Source of the DNA: Candidatus Thorarchaeota archaeon | GTDB taxonomy: Archaea > Asgardarchaeota > Thorarchaeia > Thorarchaeales > Thorarchaeaceae | Length of the DNA: 5,154 nt | Assembly (NCBI GenBank): GCA_016840245.1 | Contig: JAEOST010000742.1 | Location: forward strand, 1-5,154 | Direction of reading: 5' to 3' | Shown here: positions 1-4,658 of the stretch, piece by piece | Layout of the letters: the number at the start of each line of letters is the position of its first letter | Position numbering within the stretch: the first letter of the stretch is position 1 | The notes under the pieces: model-generated | The model's database searches: none | What the model saw: the letters and a program-made list of their open reading frames with translations, nothing else | Told to the model about the DNA's origin: nothing | Program-made: the position numbers and the translations under genes

Positions 1-1
1 C

Positions 2-313
2 CAACAGTACTATCTCAAGGTACTATTTGCTTTGGCCACAGCAGTTGTTTGCGGTATTGCAGGTCCTGCATTTGTAGGAGTTAGAGGTGTCATGTTTGGA
101 TTCTTGGTCTATGCCACTTCACTCTATGTCATTGTCTATGTCCTGCAGATTGAACCTGAGGTTTTGGGTGGACGCCAGAAGTTAGTTACCAATTCACTGT
201 TCTCATTTCTCATGCTCTGGGTCTTACTTTGGACTCTTTTCTATACACTTACACTTTCTGCGGCAACTCTGACAGAGATAAACATACTAACGAATGTCAC
301 GGCTCCTCCCTGA
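2..313 (+). CDS. EMC6/Rab5ip-like small membrane protein (5' end missing)
   Basis: The reading frame is open from base 2 and ends at TGA 311-313, giving 103 residues with no true start in view; a TTG at 32 is internal because the frame continues upstream. It holds about three hydrophobic helices (roughly residues 5-25, 29-49 and 68-90 of the visible part) joined by short polar loops. The pattern G-x-A-G before helix 2, G-x-x-x-x-F-x-x-Y in helix 2, and LFSFLMLWVLLWTLFY in helix 3 resembles eukaryotic EMC6 (GLFTYVLFWTFLY in the human protein, from memory). In eukaryotes EMC6 is a core membrane subunit of the ER membrane protein complex, an insertase; archaeal relatives are known, including in Asgard archaea. 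A role in membrane-protein insertion is therefore inferred. It could be an unrelated three-helix protein, but the spacing of the conserved Gly, Trp and Tyr makes that less likely. The missing N-terminus precludes a full comparison. Confidence 0.62.
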   Translation, partial: QQYYLKVLFALATAVVCGIAGPAFVGVRGVMFGFLVYATSLYVIVYVLQIEPEVLGGRQKLVTNSLFSFLMLWVLLWTLFYTLTLSAATLTEINILTNVTAPP

Positions 314-317
314 ACCT

Positions 318-345
318 TGTGAGATTCACAGTATATTTCATTCAT
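318..345 (+). terminator. Weak hairpin plus T-rich tract after the EMC6-like gene
   Basis: Five bases after the stop codon, TGTGA (318-322) and TCACA (326-330) can pair around a GAT loop, followed by T-rich GTATATTTCATTCATTT. The stem is only 5 bp, and archaeal termination depends mainly on the T tract, so this is a tentative transcript end. Confidence 0.3.
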
Positions 346-446
346 TTGCATAGAGTACTCAAGCATTTTGTTATTGGTACTAGCACTTATAGTGGAAATT
401 CAATATATTCTCAACGTATCTCAAGATTATTGCGAATCACACAATC

Positions 447-454
447 TTTAATAG
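447..454 (+). promoter_or_regulatory. Candidate TATA box for the Lrp-KaiC unit
   Basis: TTTAATAG lies 61-68 bp before the ATG at 515. An archaeal start site about 25 bp downstream would fall near 475 and give a leader of about 40 nt that includes the ribosome site at 499-506. Two AT-rich inverted repeats sit directly upstream (GATT 425-428 with AATC 435-438, and AAGATT 423-428 with AATCTT 443-448), where an Lrp-type dimer might bind. CAATATATTC at 401-410 is an alternative TATA candidate with a longer leader. Confidence 0.4.
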
Positions 455-498
455 AACAAAATGTCAAGCGGACATGGGACCAATCAATAATATTCCAC

Positions 499-506
499 AA
501 GGTGAT
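499..506 (+). promoter_or_regulatory. Ribosome binding site AAGGTGAT for the Lrp gene
   Basis: AAGGTGAT matches the GGTGAT form of Shine-Dalgarno site common in archaea and ends 8 nt before the ATG at 515. This supports that start codon and excludes the overlapping frame starting at 229. Confidence 0.7.
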
Positions 507-514
507 ACAAGGTC

Positions 515-985
515 ATGGATGAACTTGACAAATCACTCATCAAACTTCTGCAACGTGATGCTCGAATGCCCTTCACTCAGATTGGGAAAGAGCTTGAGCA
601 GCCTGACACAACGATTCATTTCAGGACTCGAAAGTTGAGAGAGAACAACATTGTGACGAGATTCAGTGCTCTTGTCAGGCCAGAGGCAGTAGGATTCACC
701 AGTGCAGCTATTTTCACAATAGAGGTTGGTGGACATATCTTACCTGATATCAGCAAGGATCGTGCTGTGACATTTGCTGAGGAACTTGCAGAAGATGAAC
801 AATATCTCTGGATTGCTGTGGATCGGGAACCCATGAGAATTCACGCTATGGCAATGGGTGAAACCGATGAGGACTTGGAAGCAAGAGCTGAACAGTTGAA
901 GAAGTCACCTGACATCGTCAATGTTACTGTACTTCCAGTTGGTAAGGTCGTAAAGGGCTGGGAGATAAGTGGCTGGCCACAATGA
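515..985 (+). CDS. Lrp/AsnC-family transcriptional regulator
   Basis: A 156-residue protein of the usual Lrp/AsnC length. Residues 1-60 form the N-terminal winged helix-turn-helix, opening with the family hallmark MDELDKSLIKLLQRDAR, then FTQIGKELEQPDTTIHFRTRKL for the helix-turn-helix and ENNIVTRF leading into the hinge. Residues about 62-145 look like the C-terminal alpha/beta RAM-type ligand and oligomerisation domain, ending in the expected DIVNVTVLPV strand. Family members act as dimers or octamers that bind DNA, often their own promoter, and sense amino acids or other small effectors; the effector here cannot be told. The RAM half is less canonical than the DNA-binding half: the GYDD-like turn is not obvious. 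The KaiC-like gene follows after 15 bp on the same strand, so co-transcription is likely. Dyads just upstream of the candidate TATA box suggest autoregulation, which is an inference. Confidence 0.85.
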   Translation: MDELDKSLIKLLQRDARMPFTQIGKELEQPDTTIHFRTRKLRENNIVTRFSALVRPEAVGFTSAAIFTIEVGGHILPDISKDRAVTFAEELAEDEQYLWIAVDREPMRIHAMAMGETDEDLEARAEQLKKSPDIVNVTVLPVGKVVKGWEISGWPQ

Positions 986-1000
986 AGGGTTGAGTAATCT

Positions 1001-1729
1001 ATGACACGTACGAAGACGGGGATTCCGGGTCTTGATGACTTGATTGATGGCGGTCTAGTGCAAGGAAGTGCCACACTCCTATCAGGCCGGAGTGGTTCTG
1101 GGAAGACCGTCTTTGGTCTTCAGTTTCTCTATCATGGAATTGACAAGTATGATGAACCTGGGGTCTTGGTTACCCTAGAGTCACGACCAAAGGAGTTGCG
1201 AGCGGAGGCTGCCCAGTTTGGTTGGGACTTGGAGACTCTTGAGGCTGAAAACAAATTGATAATCATCGACGCAGCATCGAGCAAAGCTGGCCTCCCTACA
1301 TCTGCACAATATGCTCTGCGACGAGGATTTGATACAACTACACTTGCAGAGGAGATTTACCGGGCAATCGACGAGATAAAGGCCAAACGAGTCGTTGTCG
1401 ACTGTCTATCAGGCTTGAGTGTTAGGTTCAACGAGCAGTCTGAGGTAAGGGGTGCAGTCCACCGAATCAGTGCTTTACTAAGAGAACTAAATGTGACATC
1501 CATTCTCATTGGTGAGACCAATAATGCCACCGATCATAGTAGAGCAGGTGTTGAGCAGTTCCTGACACAAGGTCTAATCATGTTAAACCTCTCAGAGGGA
1601 AAGTCCGGTCTGGAACGAAGTATTGTGATCTGGAAGATGCGTCAAACACAGCATAGTCTGAAACATCACCCATTCGTAATAGACAAGAAAGGAATTCGGA
1701 TTAAACGATCTGCATCTAAGGCCAAGTGA
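1001..1729 (+). CDS. KaiC-like RecA-superfamily ATPase (single domain)
   Basis: A 242-residue protein with one RecA/KaiC domain, matching archaeal single-domain KaiC/GvpD/RAD55-type ATPases rather than two-domain cyanobacterial KaiC. It begins with the typical TGIPGLDDLIDGGLVQGS (residues 6-23), followed by Walker A GRSGSGKT (29-36) and Walker B VVVD (131-134); a later GETNN near residue 166 probably corresponds to the sensor region. KaiC proteins usually carry two adjacent glutamates in the TLEE motif. Here the motif reads TLESRP (58-63): the first glutamate (E60) is kept and the second is Ser61. The C-terminus is basic (RIKRSASKAK). These proteins bind ATP and often assemble into rings; many act as signalling partners, but no substrate is evident here. 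AAGGGTTGAG at 985-994 is a plausible ribosome site. The gene stops 8 bp before the end of the convergent peptidase gene. Confidence 0.85.
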   Translation: MTRTKTGIPGLDDLIDGGLVQGSATLLSGRSGSGKTVFGLQFLYHGIDKYDEPGVLVTLESRPKELRAEAAQFGWDLETLEAENKLIIIDAASSKAGLPTSAQYALRRGFDTTTLAEEIYRAIDEIKAKRVVVDCLSGLSVRFNEQSEVRGAVHRISALLRELNVTSILIGETNNATDHSRAGVEQFLTQGLIMLNLSEGKSGLERSIVIWKMRQTQHSLKHHPFVIDKKGIRIKRSASKAK

Positions 1730-1737
1730 TGTCCAGC

Positions 1738-2223
1738 TTAGAGAAACGCCAATAGCTGAATCAAGAGATACCCAACCAGTAGCAATGGAATCAAGGCCGG
1801 GGGTCTCGAATCTGTTTCACGAACTTTTCTCCACCAGATGTATCCTAGGGACAGCATTAGGAGAATCTGAACAAGAGCTGCTATCACAGATTCAAACACC
1901 GGATTGTTCCAGTTTGTAAACTCAATACCTGGACTGATAATTGCTACAACTAGTAGAGCCTTCACATCAGCACCACCAAATGCCTTCAGTCTAAAGATAA
2001 GGTATGAAAATACTAGCACAAAGACAATCGCAGTCAGATGTAGTGCAAGATTCGATAGGATATGACCGGTTAATAATCCCTGAACAGCACCTCCTATCCC
2101 AAAGACAAGCATGAGTTCGTTAGAGACCTCCCTCTTTCGCAAGTCTTCGATACTCATGAGAACCAATACGACTAGGGTCATGCCAAATGCAAGTGCTGAT
2201 ATTAATTCTAGAGAAAACGCCAC
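1738..2223 (-). CDS. Type IV prepilin/prearchaellin peptidase (A24 family), short form
   Basis: A 161-residue integral membrane protein with about six hydrophobic segments. It carries both catalytic aspartates of the A24 aspartic proteases: D27 in SIEDLRKREVSN after helix 1, and D86 in FGGADVKAL (82-90), the archaeal GxHyD form of GxGD. Such enzymes (FlaK/ArlK, PibD, EppA types) cut the leader peptide from class III signal peptides of pilins and archaellins at the cytoplasmic face of the membrane. It lacks the N-terminal methyltransferase part of bacterial PilD. The start is GTG at 2223; an in-frame TGA directly upstream (2229-2227) rules out a longer form, and AGGTGTGA (minus strand, 2234-2227) is a good archaeal ribosome site. 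No pilin, archaellin or secretion ATPase gene is in view, so its substrates must be encoded elsewhere. Confidence 0.85.
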   Translation of the reverse strand: MAFSLELISALAFGMTLVVLVLMSIEDLRKREVSNELMLVFGIGGAVQGLLTGHILSNLALHLTAIVFVLVFSYLIFRLKAFGGADVKALLVVAIISPGIEFTNWNNPVFESVIAALVQILLMLSLGYIWWRKVRETDSRPPALIPLLLVGYLLIQLLAFL

Positions 2224-2265
2224 TTGTCACACCTGTTTTTTCTACATCCATATGTTATCCTCACA

Positions 2266-2275
2266 GCTATTTAGA
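2266..2275 (-). promoter_or_regulatory. Candidate TATA box for the prepilin peptidase
   Basis: TCTAAATAGC on the minus strand ends 43 bp before the GTG start at 2223. A start site about 25 bp downstream would fall near 2245, giving a leader of about 20 nt that contains the AGGTGTGA ribosome site. It lies in the 119-bp divergent region shared with the fumarase genes. Confidence 0.4.
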
Positions 2276-2312
2276 CCTCACCGCAGTTGAGTTTTGTACT
2301 AATGACAACACA

Positions 2313-2320
2313 GATTAAGC
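2313..2320 (+). promoter_or_regulatory. Candidate TATA box for the fumarase operon
   Basis: GATTAAGC is centred about 27 bp before the ATG at 2343, the distance expected between an archaeal TATA box and the transcription start. No ribosome site precedes that ATG, so the message could be leaderless. The box is a weak match to consensus, and the call rests mostly on spacing. Confidence 0.33.
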
Positions 2321-2342
2321 GGACCATAGCCTCGCCAAGACT

Positions 2343-3287
2343 ATGCGAGGAGGAAACATCAATTCCCCTCGAGAATTAACTAATCAGAAGCTGATAGGAT
2401 TGAAAGACCCGCATCAGGTAATTCACGATACTACGTTTCGTCTTCTCAAGATGGCCGCTACAAAGCTACCTAAAGACATTGAGGACGCTCTCAAGGCAGC
2501 TCGCGACCGTGAGACCGATGAATCTGCGAAGACACAACTCTCAGCCATTCTCACAAATATCGAGATTGCTGAGGACGGTGTACCAATGTGTCAGGACACT
2601 GGCATCATGATATACTACATCAAGGTTGGACACAAGTTTCCGTTCATTGATGAGATAAAGGGAGCACTCACAAAGGCAACGAAGAAAGCTACAGCTGAGG
2701 TTCCCCTGCGACCCAATGCAGTCAATCCCATCGTTGGTGGGAACTCGGGTGATAACACCGGAAAAAAGATACCTTGGGTCAACTGGGAGATTGTTGACGG
2801 CGACTCGCTAGAGATAACAGCATTTCCAAAGGGCGGTGGAAGCGAGAACGTCAGCATAGTAGGTATGCTAAAGCCCGGAGTAGGACTCACAGGTGTCAAG
2901 AAACTCGTAGTGGACAATGCCATGAGCTATATGGGCAAGGCCTGTTCACCCAATATCATTGGTGTGGGGATAGGTGGTGGTGCGGATATTGCCATCAAGA
3001 TTGCAAAGGAGCAACTACGCCGACCATTGAGTGACAAGCATCCCGAGCCCGAGGTGGCAAAGATCGAAGAAGAACTCTTTGATGCCATCAATACCACGGG
3101 AATCGGTCCCATGGGTCTTGGAGGCGTGACCACTGTCTTGGGTGTGAAGGTGGACTACGCTATGCGTCATCCTGCTAGTCTTCCAGTGGGAGTTGCTGTA
3201 CAATGCTGGGCTGCACGGTATAGCACTGCAGTCATCAACAAGAGTCTTGATGTCAAATACATCACACATCCAGTGGAGGGTGCATAG
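2343..3287 (+). CDS. fumA: Class I fumarate hydratase, alpha subunit
   Basis: A 314-residue subunit that carries the oxygen-sensitive [4Fe-4S] cluster of class I fumarase, catalysing fumarate + water to (S)-malate in the cytoplasm with the beta subunit encoded next. The three cluster cysteines are C83 (in CQDTG), C201 (in ACSPNIIGVGIGGG) and C288 (in VQCWAAR). Substrate-site residues known from the Leishmania enzyme (recalled: D135, R173, G216, H334) align by spacing with D85, R123, G166 and H276. FPKGGGSEN (161-169) is the fumarase form; tartrate dehydratase differs here. About 25 N-terminal residues precede the usual family start. ATG 2343 is the only standard start before the conserved helix except a TTG at 2400. 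A GAGGAGG at 2347-2353 lies just inside the frame and precedes no usable start. The symbol follows the common alpha-subunit naming and does not imply the one-chain E. coli FumA. Confidence 0.92.
   Translation: MRGGNINSPRELTNQKLIGLKDPHQVIHDTTFRLLKMAATKLPKDIEDALKAARDRETDESAKTQLSAILTNIEIAEDGVPMCQDTGIMIYYIKVGHKFPFIDEIKGALTKATKKATAEVPLRPNAVNPIVGGNSGDNTGKKIPWVNWEIVDGDSLEITAFPKGGGSENVSIVGMLKPGVGLTGVKKLVVDNAMSYMGKACSPNIIGVGIGGGADIAIKIAKEQLRRPLSDKHPEPEVAKIEEELFDAINTTGIGPMGLGGVTTVLGVKVDYAMRHPASLPVGVAVQCWAARYSTAVINKSLDVKYITHPVEGA
3275..3282 (+). promoter_or_regulatory. Strong ribosome binding site GGAGGGTG for the beta subunit
   Basis: GGAGGGTG lies inside the last codons of the alpha gene, 6 nt before the ATG at 3289. 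It fixes the beta start there rather than at an in-frame TTG 96 bp upstream, and indicates translational coupling across the 1-bp gap between the subunits. Confidence 0.8.
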
Positions 3288-3288
3288 A

Positions 3289-3897
3289 ATGACAGAATAT
3301 CATCTCACAACACCAATCTCTGAAGAGGATGCTCGAAAACTCAAGATCGGTGACATCGTATATGTCACTGGAGAACATGTATACACAGCACGTGATGAAG
3401 CACATGAGCGAGCTCTCCATATGTTTGAGAAAGGGGAGAAACCCCCTGTCGACTTTGAGGGTAGCGTAGTCTATCATGTAGGTCCAGTTGCTTGGCAGAA
3501 GGAAGGTAACTGGCAGATAGTATCTGCTGGACCCACTACAAGCATCAGGATGGAACTCTTTGAGGATGCCTTCCTGCGTAAGTACCAGGCCCGAATCATT
3601 GTTGGTCAGGGTGGTAGGGCTGGACAGACACTGGCTGCCTTGAAGGAGGTCGGAGCTGTCTACTGCAGTTACACTGGTGGATGTGGAGCTTTAGCTGCAA
3701 AGGGACTCAAAGAAGTTCGAGAGTATCTCTGGGACGATCTTGGTATGCCTGAGGCACTCTGGGTGATCACTGCTGAGAAATTCGGACCTCTTCTAGTGAC
3801 AATGGACTCTCATGGTAGCAGTCTTCACGATGAGGCTGACAAGAGGGTCAAGTCTAAGATGGCTGAGGTCTACGCTAAGATTGGTGTGACCGAGTAA
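3289..3897 (+). CDS. fumB: Class I fumarate hydratase, beta subunit (active-site Lys replaced by Gln)
   Basis: A 202-residue subunit equal to the C-terminal domain of one-chain class I fumarases and close in length to E. coli TtdB (about 201). It supplies substrate-carboxylate contacts at the interface with the alpha subunit. Family motifs are TARDEAH (33-39, Arg35), SAGPTTSIRM (79-88, catalytic Thr83 and Arg87) and YTGGCGALAA (128-137), then EKFGPLLVTMDSHG near the end. The motif usually written GKGG reads GQGG (106-109, codon CAG at 3607). The Thr-Arg-Lys spacing recalled for the Leishmania enzyme (467, 471, 491) matches T83, R87 and Q107 exactly, so Gln107 sits where the conserved substrate-binding lysine belongs. 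The rest of the protein looks intact. It may be a working enzyme with altered kinetics or substrate, or the change may be one sequence error (AAG to CAG). The start is one base after the alpha stop. Confidence 0.92.
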   Translation: MTEYHLTTPISEEDARKLKIGDIVYVTGEHVYTARDEAHERALHMFEKGEKPPVDFEGSVVYHVGPVAWQKEGNWQIVSAGPTTSIRMELFEDAFLRKYQARIIVGQGGRAGQTLAALKEVGAVYCSYTGGCGALAAKGLKEVREYLWDDLGMPEALWVITAEKFGPLLVTMDSHGSSLHDEADKRVKSKMAEVYAKIGVTE

Positions 3898-3952
3898 CTC
3901 AGTGGATACTGAGTATGGCAGGTTTCTCCTGCCCCCTCTCCTCTTTTTCTTC
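3898..3952 (+). terminator. Tandem-hairpin terminator of the fumarase operon
   Basis: Directly after the TAA, CTCAGT (3898-3903) and ACTGAG (3908-3913) form a perfect 6-bp stem around GGAT. Three bases on, GGCAGG (3917-3922) and CCTGCC (3928-3933) form a second perfect 6-bp stem around TTTCT. A C/T-only tract follows (3934-3952) and includes CTTTTTCTT. Two stems plus a pyrimidine tract at an operon end strongly suggest transcription termination or 3'-end stabilisation on the plus strand. Confidence 0.7.
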
Positions 3953-3968
3953 AAGCCTATTTTATTCA

Positions 3969-4064
3969 CTACAGAATTGGAATTGCTAGTCCATAGATGG
4001 CAACAGCTAACACAATCAGTACGAATATTCCTAACAGGAGGTTTCCTGCATTCAACTTGTACAC
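3969..4064 (-). CDS. Possible ~31-residue single-helix membrane peptide
   Basis: From GTG 4064 to TAG 3971-3969, this frame encodes a peptide beginning MYKLNAGN and continuing as one uninterrupted hydrophobic helix (about residues 9-31: LLLGIFVLIVLAVAIYG then LAIPIL). A TTG at 4055 is an alternative start, with GGGGTG 6 nt before it; a longer TTG version reaching 4154 would run through the promoter-like sequence and is less likely. Support comes from the strong TATA-like box at 4125-4116, which predicts a start site near 4095, and from GGCGGAG at 4085-4079, although that is some 14 nt from the GTG. It does not match any small subunit I can name; Sec61-beta and other tail-anchored peptides were considered without a convincing match. 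Being so short and hydrophobic, it could also be chance. Confidence 0.35.
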   Translation of the reverse strand: MYKLNAGNLLLGIFVLIVLAVAIYGLAIPIL

Positions 4065-4115
4065 CCCGGCTGGAAATAACTCCGCCTTAAACTGTATATT
4101 AAGAGACAGTGAGCT

Positions 4116-4125
4116 GATATAATAA
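4116..4125 (-). promoter_or_regulatory. Strong TATA-like box upstream of the small membrane peptide
   Basis: On the minus strand the sequence reads GAAAAACGCTTATTATATC, an A-rich BRE-like stretch followed by TTATTATATC, the best archaeal TATA match in the window. It predicts a minus-strand start near 4095. A second TATA-like TTAATATAC lies at 4099-4091. The box is nearly symmetrical and could also fire on the plus strand, but nothing suitable follows there. Confidence 0.5.
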
Positions 4126-4143
4126 GCGTTTTTCAAGTAAAAA

Positions 4144-4155
4144 TTTGGCGCCAAA
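4144..4155. repeat. Perfect 12-bp palindrome TTTGGCGCCAAA
   Basis: TTTGGCGCCAAA equals its own reverse complement. It lies about 19 bp upstream (minus-strand sense) of the TATA box at 4125-4116 and 5 bp from the next palindrome. A dimeric regulator site is a reasonable reading; no known archaeal regulator is assigned. Confidence 0.6.
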
Positions 4156-4160
4156 CAGAC

Positions 4161-4172
4161 AAATGCGCATTT
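4161..4172. repeat. Perfect 12-bp palindrome AAATGCGCATTT just after the Nudix stop
   Basis: AAATGCGCATTT equals its own reverse complement and begins 3 bp after the Nudix stop codon on the minus strand. Its centre is 17 bp from that of the neighbouring palindrome. It could be the second half of a paired operator or, with the A/T flanks, a short terminator-like hairpin of the Nudix transcript; on the minus strand no clear T tract follows, which argues against a terminator. Confidence 0.55.
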
Positions 4173-4175
4173 TTC

Positions 4176-4646
4176 TTACAGGAATCCCCTCTTTTCTAGG
4201 TGTTTCAATGTTTTCTTGAGGTAATCTCTTGTTTCCTCAACTGAAACCAGCCTGAGTGCTTCTTCCTTAGTCGCAAACATGACTTTCTCAATTTCATCAT
4301 CCAGCGGAATTAGATCTTGGCCATCCCCGGTGTACTTGACCAAAAACATGATTGTTTCTTGGCTCTCGAACTCCGTTCTTTCCTGTATATGGAGTGGGAA
4401 TATGAAACAGAGTTTCTCTTCTAATTCTCTGACAATCTCGAATCTGTCTGAACCAGTTTCCTCTCTGAGTTCTCTCTTAATCGCATCGAGGCTAGACCCA
4501 TCACACTCTTTGATTCCCCCTCCAGGAATATACCATGCAAGAGGTACGTCTACAGGTCCACCTGGCATATCCATCAGTTTCACCTTGCCTACCAGTAGGA
4601 ACTTGTCCCCTCTGTAGACAATGGCTCCAACTGCTCTGCGAATCAT
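4176..4646 (-). CDS. Nudix hydrolase
   Basis: A 156-residue single-domain Nudix protein. It opens with the typical RRAVGAIVYRGDKFLLVGK strand pair (residues 3-21), then WYIPGGG (38-44) and the Nudix helix RELREETGS (58-66), which keeps the REUxEExG residues that bind the metal for pyrophosphate hydrolysis. The stretch between GGG and RELREE is one residue longer than the canonical Gx5Ex7RE, and the usual glutamate there is Gly50; the catalytic glutamates themselves are intact. Nudix enzymes cleave X-linked nucleoside diphosphates, and the substrate cannot be told. I chose ATG 4646; a TTG at 4655 adds three residues and has GTGAG close before it, so it remains possible. The zinc-ribbon membrane gene ends 12 bp upstream (3 bp if TTG is used), so the two are probably co-transcribed. 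Confidence 0.87.
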   Translation of the reverse strand: MIRRAVGAIVYRGDKFLLVGKVKLMDMPGGPVDVPLAWYIPGGGIKECDGSSLDAIKRELREETGSDRFEIVRELEEKLCFIFPLHIQERTEFESQETIMFLVKYTGDGQDLIPLDDEIEKVMFATKEEALRLVSVEETRDYLKKTLKHLEKRGFL

Positions 4647-4658
4647 AATACTCAATTC

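Noticed and set aside
229..522. A 97-residue plus-strand frame overlapping the EMC6-like gene and the Lrp start
   Set aside because: It overlaps two better supported genes out of frame, has no ribosome site, and its product has no domain-like pattern.
3193..3288. A 32-residue upstream extension of the fumarase beta subunit
   Set aside because: It lies inside the alpha gene in another frame; ATG 3289 has a strong ribosome site and matches the family N-terminus (TEYHLTTPIS).
2343..3897. L-tartrate dehydratase instead of fumarase
   Set aside because: The alpha subunit has FPKGGGSEN and CSPNIIGVGIGG as in fumarases, whereas E. coli TtdA (from memory) reads YMAGGGC and CPPVLVGVGIA. The Gln in the beta subunit does not match TtdB either, which keeps GKGG.
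3902..4090. A 62-residue plus-strand frame after the fumarase operon
   Set aside because: It starts inside the first terminator hairpin and its hydrophobic start is only the translated pyrimidine tract.
4065..4154. The 61-residue version of the small membrane peptide starting at TTG 4154
   Set aside because: Its added N-terminal part would be encoded by the TATA-like box and leader; there is no ribosome site, and it overlaps the palindrome.
4144..4155. Resemblance of TTTGGCGCCAAA to the eukaryotic E2F site
   Set aside because: E2F factors are not known in archaea; the match is to a short palindrome and is most simply coincidence.
4279..4617. A 112-residue plus-strand frame opposite the Nudix gene
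   Set aside because: It is a Ser/Pro-rich antisense shadow of a gene with clear Nudix motifs.
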